A stretch of 13,382 nt of DNA. It comes from Zygnema cylindricum (lineage: Eukaryota > Streptophyta > Zygnematophyceae > Zygnematales > Zygnemataceae). Under the pieces are notes generated by a model that did not search any database, was not told the DNA's origin, and was given only the letters and a program-made list of their open reading frames with translations. The position numbers and the translations under genes are program-made. The stretch is from contig JBBHKE010000125.1 of NCBI GenBank assembly GCA_037447655.1, positions 146,550 through 159,931 of the forward strand. The letters run 5' to 3'. Positions 7,825 through 13,382 of the stretch are shown piece by piece (the first letter of the stretch is position 1; each line of letters begins with the position of its first letter).

Positions 7825-9228
7825 CTATGGGTCAAAATTCCCTTCCAAAATATTTTTGCAAATCACAATATAATATGGATTTTTATCATAACCTTTTCTT
7901 ACAGAATCTAAAAACAATTCATCCTTAACCATAACACTTATTTCAAAACATCTACTTAAAGGATCTGCAACTACATTTATCTTTCCAAGAATATGTTTGA
8001 CATTAAATTTGAAATATGCCAATTTTTGCATCCACCTCATTTGTCTACCAGTCATAATCTGTGCATCACTTAATCGTTGTAGATAGGAGAGTGCCTTATT
8101 ATCATAATGAACTGAAAATTCTTTATTATGCAAATAACAACGCCATTTCACTAATGCTTGGACAATTGCAAGTAATTCCTTTTCCTTAGCTGGATAGTTG
8201 TTTTCAGCATCATTGAATTTTCTGGACTCAAAAGCAATAGGATGATAGTGTTTACCAACTTTTTGACTTATGACTGCACCTAGACCTTCATCAGATGCAT
8301 TTGTAGTGATCAAAACTTCAAATTCCCCAGCAAGATCAGGATACACTAGTGTAGGGGCAGAGGTCAACTTCCCTTTTAGTTCTTCGAATGCTCTCTCCTG
8401 ATCATTTCCCCACACAAACGTCTCCTTCTCCCGTAGTAAGTCCGTCAAAGGTGCGGCAATCATACAGAAGTTTCTGATAAATTTCTTGTAATAACTGGCC
8501 AATCCCAAAAATGATCTAGCTTCCGTGACATTAATAGGCTGCTTCCAATTTCGGATTGGAGTGATTTTGGATGGATTTGTTTTAACACCTTCCCCACTAA
8601 CTATGTGTCCCAAAAATAATTGTTGACTTTTAAGAAAACTGGATTTTGACAATTTTCCATATAATTTTCCTTCCCTTAACCTTTCCAACACTTTTCTTAA
8701 ATGAATTACATGATGCTCTTTAGATTCACTGTAAATTATAATATCATCTATAAACACCTGAACAAAATCATCTATGTAATCTGAAAAGGTTTGGTTCACT
8801 AATCTTTGGTAAGTAGGCAGTGCATTCGTTAAGCCGAATGGCATCACTATCCATTCAAAATGACCCACCCTAGTCGTAAAAGCAGTTTGATCAACATCTT
8901 CAGTTCTAATTGGCACCTGATTAAAGCCATTACGCAGATCAATCAAAGAAAATAATTCAACACCTTTCAAACGATCTATCAAATCAGAAATTAAAGGTAA
9001 CAAATACTTATCCTTCACCGCAATCTTGTTCAGACTACGATAGTCGACACACTTTCTCAACGTTCCGTTCTTCATTTTAACGAAGAGAACTGCTGCTCCA
9101 TACGGTGATTTGCTGGGCTGAATATATCCCTTTTCCAAAAGCTCTTTGATCTGTTTCTTTAACTCCTCATGCTCAAAGAAGTTATGCTTATAAATTCCTG
9201 GGACATGAACGATATATCGAGGATCCTG
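7825..9228 (-). pseudogene. Ty3/Gypsy reverse transcriptase and RNase H, 5'-truncated
   Basis: The open frame runs from above 9138 down to a TAG at 7825-7827; coherent RT sequence begins near 9228 ([19 protein letters not shown]). Residue numbers here count from the TTG at 9138. The RT holds [20 protein letters not shown], the palm Asp in [10 protein letters not shown] (68), MPFGLTNA (99-106) and the active-site FIDD (129-132). The thumb reads [12 protein letters not shown], and [16 protein letters not shown] follows. The RNase H has [11 protein letters not shown] (278-288), EKELLAIV (319-326), YDNKAL (345-350) and ADPLSR (391-396). The first RNase H acid, normally Asp in TDAS, is Asn (codon 8299-8301), so RNase H is probably inactive. 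NALPTYQ differs from the usual NAPATFQ. Gag, protease and the first part of RT are missing; the frame meets a TGA just above 9243 and the sequence beyond is AT-rich and unrelated. Family assignment is secure. Confidence 0.97.
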
Positions 9229-9243
9229 CTCAATCGATATTCA

Positions 9244-9745
9244 ATATATCAAATATCAAGATTATCCTGATATGAATTTACCCGATACCCAACACTAACT
9301 GTTACACAATGTGAACAAATAACAGGTGCGCATGCCAAGAACTGCGTATGTTACGTCAGCGTACTGTCGAAGGCTTCCACAAGTTGTACAGTCGCGGAAA
9401 GTCAAGTTTATTATGTTGTCATTTTAACTCTATTTAAGTTCCTTCGAAATTAATAGAGTATATATTTACTCTATTACAATGTCAAATGGAAACTTAACGG
9501 TAACACCAGACCTGTAAACAAAAGCGACACTTATTAGAGGTAAGTTTGACCCTAAAATAGGTAATGTTTCACAAAATGTCACCAAATTAGAGTCATAATG
9601 TGTAAAGTTTGAAGTTAAGTTACAAAATTTAGGATTGAAAAAAACGCGGAGCCTTGAAAGCCTGTAAAGATAACAAACTAACGGCAAATGCAGACAGAAC
9701 ACAAAAAATATACTTTTTGTTCTGGCTATTCCCATCCACATAGTA
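9244..9745. other. Gene-less stretch beyond the Gypsy breakpoint
   Basis: The first 50 bp are rich in GATAT and ATATC words. A perfect hairpin, TAATAGAGTA (9451-9460) with TACTCTATTA (9467-9476), resembles the TTAGAGTAA palindrome in the MITE-like element at 4301. The minus-strand frame 9466-9753 has no recognisable domain. Minus-strand TTTGTTATCTTTACAG near 9665-9680 looks like a 3' splice site, but no gene model supports it. Confidence 0.5.
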
Positions 9746-9817
9746 GGTGACATTTGAATCTTGCCGAGCCATTTTCACAAAACGGCGCCATTTTTTGGGC
9801 AAGATGCGGATCGTCGT
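9746..9817 (-). repeat. 72-bp conserved segment, right copy (inverted)
   Basis: This is the inverted partner of 5241-5312. Read on the minus strand it gives DPHLAQKMA, P, F, C, ENGSARFKCH. Of the seven differences, four are at third codon positions, three at first and none at second, which hints at past selection on a protein frame, though the sample is small. The pair brackets the Gypsy remnant. Confidence 0.7.
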
Positions 9818-10004
9818 CCCGCTGCCTCACGTAGTCTTGCTACCTCCAATACGCCATACCTTATTTTAATGGTTTACAGCAATATTAGGGTTGACAATAA
9901 CATGGCGAAACAACAAAGAAGTGCGCATCATTATCGTCGGTACATCTTTTAGGGGTTACAAAGAAAATCATGGGTAAGTGCGCGACTCTATTGGTTTTTC
10001 ATCC
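9818..10004. other. Short spacer, no feature seen
   Basis: Mixed-composition DNA between the 72-bp repeat and the pyrimidine tract. The short frame at 9761-9952 has no recognisable domain. Confidence 0.5.
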
Positions 10005-10520
10005 CTCTCTCTCTCTCCCTCATTCTGTCCCAAACACTTTCTTTACTCTTCTCTCTCTTTCTCTTTTTACCACTCTCTCCCTCTCTCCCTCATTCTGTCC
10101 CATACCCTTTCCCTACTCTTCTCTCTTACTCTCTTCTTCCCACTCTCTCTCCCGCCTTCATTCTGTGTCCCTCTTTGTGTATCTCTCAATCCCTCTCCGT
10201 TAAATTGTCCCAACTCCCCTCCTACGTATTTGCCCTATCCCTAATCCCCATCTTCCCCTTAAATTTGCCTTTTATCTTTTCCATCCACGTGATTCACTTG
10301 AATGCGCCCTCTACCTCTCCCTCTTTCACCCTCTCCCACTTTCTCTTCCTCACTCTGTCAATCTTCCTCATCCACTCTCTCCCCCACTCTCTGATCTAGC
10401 CTCATCCGCTTCCCCCCTTCCTTTCCTCTCCGCGACTGTCCCTTGTCCATCCTCTCACACTATTTTTTCTCTGATTATTGTTTATAATTCATTTTTTCTC
10501 TCTTTCTCTTTTGTATTTGA
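10005..10520 (+). repeat. Pyrimidine-rich tract with a ~70-bp tandem repeat
   Basis: About 500 bp of the plus strand is nearly all C and T. CCCTCATTCTGTCCCA occurs near 10018 and again 70 bp later near 10088, each followed by a similar CTTTC, TACTCTTCTCTCT and CACTCTCTC series. A third, poorer copy (CATTCTGTGTCCCTC) starts near 10159. The reading frames here give Ser/Leu/Pro-rich strings that reflect composition, not genes. Confidence 0.85.
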
Positions 10521-10936
10521 GACTTTGATCAACCATCAACTTCCATCCAACGGTCGTTGTATTAAGGGACACCTACGCCAACATATGATCGTAGGGAAGA
10601 AGAAAGTATCATCTTCAATGTGTTGAAGCGGATGACAGCGTTTGGAGAAAACAGTGAAGAATTTTGCAAGGATCTATCTTCAACGTGTGAGATCTTTACT
10701 GTTTTGTTAGTGTGATGAGTATTACGAAGGTTTTTTTTTTTTTTATAATGGGGGTGTCAATGCTGGAGACTCAAGCATTACAAATAGCGTGGTACATAGT
10801 GTTAAAAATCACTAGATTTAAAGGATTATTTTCTTGGTCTAAAATAAAAGAAAAACACCAAACAACCTGCTTTCACCTTTTATCTCTATCTCCCATACTT
10901 GTTGTAGTAACTGAAGGGGAGAGAGAAAAATAGAAG
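10521..10936. other. Gene-less stretch with a T14 run
   Basis: No coding or RNA gene is supported. A run of 14 T lies at 10731-10744. The frame 10712-10933 crosses it and has no recognisable domain. AAAAA at 10926-10930 would be a TTTTT Pol III stop for a minus-strand transcript coming from the tRNA-like unit to its right. Confidence 0.5.
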
Positions 10937-11081
10937 GGAAGCTATGGCTGCCTCAGCCTAATAAGCAGGACTGAAGAGTGACTTATGTCACTCTCAACAA
11001 AAGGTTGAGTCCGGCAGGACTCGAACCACCGACTGGCAAAGCGAGGCGTAGCCGTCAGCCCTAACCAGTCTATCGTAGAAG
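10937..11081 (-). ncRNA. tRNA-like / SINE-like unit with Pol III boxes and serial hairpins
   Basis: Read on the minus strand, TAGACTGGTTAGGG (11059-11072) resembles an A box. GGTTCGAGTCC (11017-11027) fits the B-box consensus GGTTCGANNCC, and the 31-nt spacing is that of a tRNA gene. The cloverleaf does not close: no acceptor stem is seen and the T stem pairs poorly, so it is a tRNA-derived SINE or tRNA relic, not a working tRNA. The rest folds as consecutive stems: GACTGG/CCAGTC (11031, 11065), GAGTCC/GGACTC (11007, 11017), CAAC/GTTG (10995, 11004), AGAGTGAC/GTCACTCT (10975, 10987) and GGCTG/CAGCC (10946, 10954). TAGAAG occurs at both 10931-10936 and 11076-11081 and could be a short target duplication. 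TTTTT (10926-10930) could end transcription. Confidence 0.5.
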
Positions 11082-11513
11082 TTGTTGAAGTTTATAAGGT
11101 ATGATTAATATTTAAACTATGTTACGGTTGATAAACCGATTAACGGAAATACAAAAGAAACGACATAGAACATGTTATATACAGTGCGAATATAATACCG
11201 CACGGAACAAATGAAACGAACATTTGTTTCGACGGTCAAATATTGAATGCCGGTTTTTATCCAACGGCGCACATCATCGCCGAGATCCCGCAATGGTCAC
11301 TTTGGCATTTTATGACGTGGCATGACCTGGCACCACGTGGAGAGATAACATTTGGTCGTGGGAATTACGAAGAACGTACGGACGAGAGAAAAATGGACAC
11401 GCGTCTACTTAATGGCCTTGTAGTACAAAGGACGTACAGAAAGTACATTGACAGTAGTACTTTCTTGTACTGTACAGTGATATTATTGGTTTGTATAGTA
11501 AGTAGATAGGGGT
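11082..11513. other. Gene-less stretch with GTAC-rich inverted repeats
   Basis: No gene is supported; the frame at 11243-11509 has no known domain. GTACAGAAAGTAC (11434-11446) pairs with GTACTTTCTTGTAC (11457-11470), with one extra T. ACTGTACAGT (11469-11478) is a perfect palindrome overlapping the second arm. GTACGGA occurs at 11376-11382. Confidence 0.5.
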
Positions 11514-11776
11514 TGTGAGAGGGAACTAGGACTTAAAAAAATCTGGTAGGTAGTCCTCTCTCTCTTTGAGAGTTTGTATAAATTGGCATCTTTGCCACCC
11601 TATAACTAATCGCCTGGTTGGGCGTTTTCTATGAATTTTTTTTGTACCGACTCACGGTAGTCCATGCTCCACAAGGGTGCAGTCAGATTGACTACTTGTC
11701 TGCTTGGGCAGCAGTGGTTGCCATTAGAAGTGGGTTAGTTAACAACTATCTAGAGGCTTCCTAAATTCTAGGTCCA
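11514..11776 (+). promoter_or_regulatory. Probable 5' LTR / leader of the Copia element
   Basis: This precedes the gag frame. TTTGTATAAATTGG near 11572-11585 looks like a TATA box, and a T-rich stretch follows near 11636-11645. A TG that could open an LTR lies at 11514 (TGTGAGAGGG), but no second LTR is in the window and no standard primer-binding site (TGGTATCAGAGC) is seen. An alternative LTR end is CA at 11795-11796. The limits are guesses. Confidence 0.35.
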
Positions 11777-12723
11777 ATGGAGGACACAAAGTTGCAGTTT
11801 ATGGGCCCACCCTCTAGGGTGCCCATCTTCAATGGATCAGGGTTCATCTATTAGGAAAGCCATGATAAAAAGGGCTTTGTGCGAAAATGGATATTGGGGT
11901 ATTGTTAGCGGAGAAGTGAAACGTCTACCTCAAGGAACTCCACCAGGGTTCGGTGGAGTAAGGTTTAATGGCATCTGGTGCAGCAGAGGAGGTAGATGAT
12001 GGAGACAACACCGTGTACGAAAAGGGGAAAGGAAAGGAGACACTTATTGCTCCCATTGCTCCTATTTCCACGGCATCCGGAGCGTGGATCGTGAAGACCG
12101 CGGAGAACGACACCCAAATATGGGAAGACACCAACATGGCTGCCAAGAACTTCATTCTGAGACACCTCACACAAGCTTTCACAACTCCTCATCTTCACGT
12201 TTACAAGGCTGAGGAGTTCTGGGTGAGTTTGATAGAGATCTAAAAAAGTGGTACGATTTAGGAGCTCCAGTTGGCAGAGCAAAAGTTGAGAAATTATACT
12301 TACAAAGGAGGAAAGATGTTAGACTACTGTAATGAACTTTCTTGTATGTATATGGAGATGGAGAGTGCCAGATGGACTGGTAGAATGAAAATAAAATTTA
12401 ACAATCTCATCATGAAGTTACCCGACGATTATGAGAACATAGTGTATTGGTTACAGGAAATGACTGATAGTCCATGGAAGTGGAATACAGTGGTCGGCAT
12501 GATACTTGTGCAAGAGAACACGATTGAGATTAGGAGAGGGGGAAAGAGCGTTCAAGCTCTAGCCGCTGGAGGAGACAGGTGGAGACGGGACCCGAAAAAA
12601 CTATACAAAGGAGAAAGAGTTTAGCTTGAAGAACTAAGGCCCCCAAAGGGCCTTTGTCATTTTTGCAAAAAGTCGTGACACTTTATTGCGGATTATGTCA
12701 AGCTGTCGGAGCTGATTCTCTAA
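11777..12723 (+). pseudogene. gag: Ty1/Copia gag, broken
   Basis: Gag would form the virus-like particle and package RNA. The likely start is ATG 11777, giving MEDTKLQF and then VPIFNGSGFIY, the usual N-terminal gag motif, stopped by TAG at 11852. The match then moves to the frame of 11853-11999 (RKAMIKRALCENGYWGIVSG), and then to the frame of 11962 onward. The last part holds the UBN2/gag region: IWEDTNMAAKNFIL, LRNYTYKGGKMLDYCNEL, LIMKLPDDYENIVYWL. In-frame stops lie at 12241, 12259, 12622, 12676 and 12721. A CCHC zinc knuckle is visible at 12655-12696 (CHFCKKS, stop, HFIADY): the usual Gly is a TGA and the last Cys is Tyr. The copy cannot make functional Gag. Confidence 0.88.
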
Positions 12724-13382
12724 GAGAACTGTGGAGGGGGTTCTTCAAGAGGGAAGAAAAATGCACTTATGGTCACAAAAGTGACAGGAGAAACCGAGGA
12801 CGAGTCTTCTGAGGAGGATGGGGAGCTTCTTCTTGACAAGGATATGGAGGAGAAGGAGATCCCTCGGAGACAGAAGTGTGCCCTTCGAGCAATTCGGGAA
12901 GCTCCACAAGAAGGATGGATCATCGACTCAGGTGCATCCATGCATATGTGTTGTAAGAAAGACCTCTTCACTAAGCTAAGAAAAATCCCACTGTAGAAAT
13001 AGGGTATGGGGATGGGAGAGTGGTTACTACAAATCTAGTGGGATCAGTAGATCCCAAAGTCTTAGTGGAGGGTAAGACTTCTATACTCACTTTCTCAGAT
13101 GTGCTCTTTATTCCTCAGCTGAGTAAAAATCTTGTCTCTACATCTGTGTTAGATGACAAAGAGTTTGATACCTTCACTAGAAAGGGAGTCTTTACAGCTA
13201 AGTATGTGGATAAAGTTTACTTCACTGCAGATAAGGGAAGCCAGGGAATGTTTAGGCTTAACCTGAGTAATGAAAAGAAGAATGCTTACTATGTTCGTGT
13301 CCGAAAATTGACGATTAGGCATAAGCGGTTGGGGCATGTGCATTTTGACAGGTTGAGGGAAATGAAAAAGCTTGGTTTAGTA
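12724..13382 (+). pseudogene. Ty1/Copia protease and start of integrase, broken, cut by window end
   Basis: The frame continues gag (no separate start is needed; the ATG at 12769 is internal). An acidic linker (TEDESSEEDGELLLDKDMEE) leads to the aspartic protease active site GWIIDSGASMHMC (Asp codon 12925-12927), which would cut the polyprotein. That frame stops at 12994-12996. The downstream protein is in the -1 frame, open from 12975 to the window end without a stop: VEIGYGDGRVV, FSDVLFIPQLSKNLVST, then RHKRLGHVHFDRLREMKKLG. The last segment is the GAG-pre-integrase region with the two His that begin the integrase HHCC zinc site. Integrase core, RT and RNase H would lie beyond 13382. One frame change near 12975-12994 separates the two parts. 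The protease-integrase-first order and motifs identify Copia securely. Confidence 0.92.

Noticed and set aside
6560-7827. Recoded stop codons (an alternative genetic code) in the Gypsy pol frame
   Set aside because: All three stop codons occur in the frame and catalytic residues are also lost, so decay explains the pattern better than recoding.
9470-9690. Possible introns on the minus strand (TTTACAG sites near 9520 and 9665)
   Set aside because: Acceptor-like strings are common in AT-rich DNA, and no donor or exon series with a protein family was found.
9970-10399. Overlapping Ser/Leu/Pro-rich open frames
   Set aside because: They follow from the pyrimidine-rich composition; several frames are open at once.
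11007-11075. A functional tRNA gene on the minus strand
   Set aside because: The boxes fit, but the acceptor stem is absent, the T stem has mismatches and no normal anticodon arm can be drawn.
11925-12282. Minus-strand frames opposite Copia gag
   Set aside because: They are shadows of the plus-strand gag frame, which has recognisable motifs.

Overview
The window looks like intergenic DNA from a eukaryotic nuclear genome. It holds pieces of two LTR retrotransposons, several families of short inverted and tandem repeats, long purine and pyrimidine tracts, and long AT-rich stretches with no gene. No intact host protein gene, rRNA gene, CRISPR array or bacterial-type operon is visible. The lineage cannot be fixed from this sequence. 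A plant or alga is possible, on the style of the Gypsy and Copia proteins, but this is a guess.

Layout. 1-300: GA-rich microsatellite and short AGTAAAACCGGT repeats. 300-1120: non-coding DNA with a cluster of perfect palindromes and many copies of the word GTACGGA. 1120-3800: AT-rich DNA without a recognisable gene; its right half carries repeated TTTTTGTC words. 3801-3920: a four-copy 30-bp minisatellite. 4279-5215: a block of related inverted-repeat units, including a 0.5 kb MITE-like element with perfect 29-bp terminal inverted repeats. 5241-5312 and 9746-9817: two inverted copies of a 72-bp segment that flank the Gypsy remnant. About 5800-9243, minus strand: a Ty3/Gypsy remnant (end of RT, RNase H, integrase, polypurine tract, probable 3' LTR) with its 5' part missing. 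9820-10930: no gene, with a 500-bp pyrimidine tract. 10937-11081: a very structured tRNA-like, SINE-like unit on the minus strand. About 11514-13382, plus strand: the 5' part of a decayed Ty1/Copia element (leader or LTR, gag, protease, start of integrase) that runs off the window.

Both retroelements are dead. The Gypsy pol stays in one frame for about 2.6 kb but has eleven nonsense codons and has lost a catalytic Asp of RNase H and the catalytic Glu of integrase. The Copia copy has stops and frame changes. The more unusual signals are the enrichment of GTACGGAAT, the palindrome clusters, the 72-bp inverted pair that shares an open frame, and the chain of hairpins with Pol III-like boxes near 11 kb. 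None of these shows a complete new system; they are leads.
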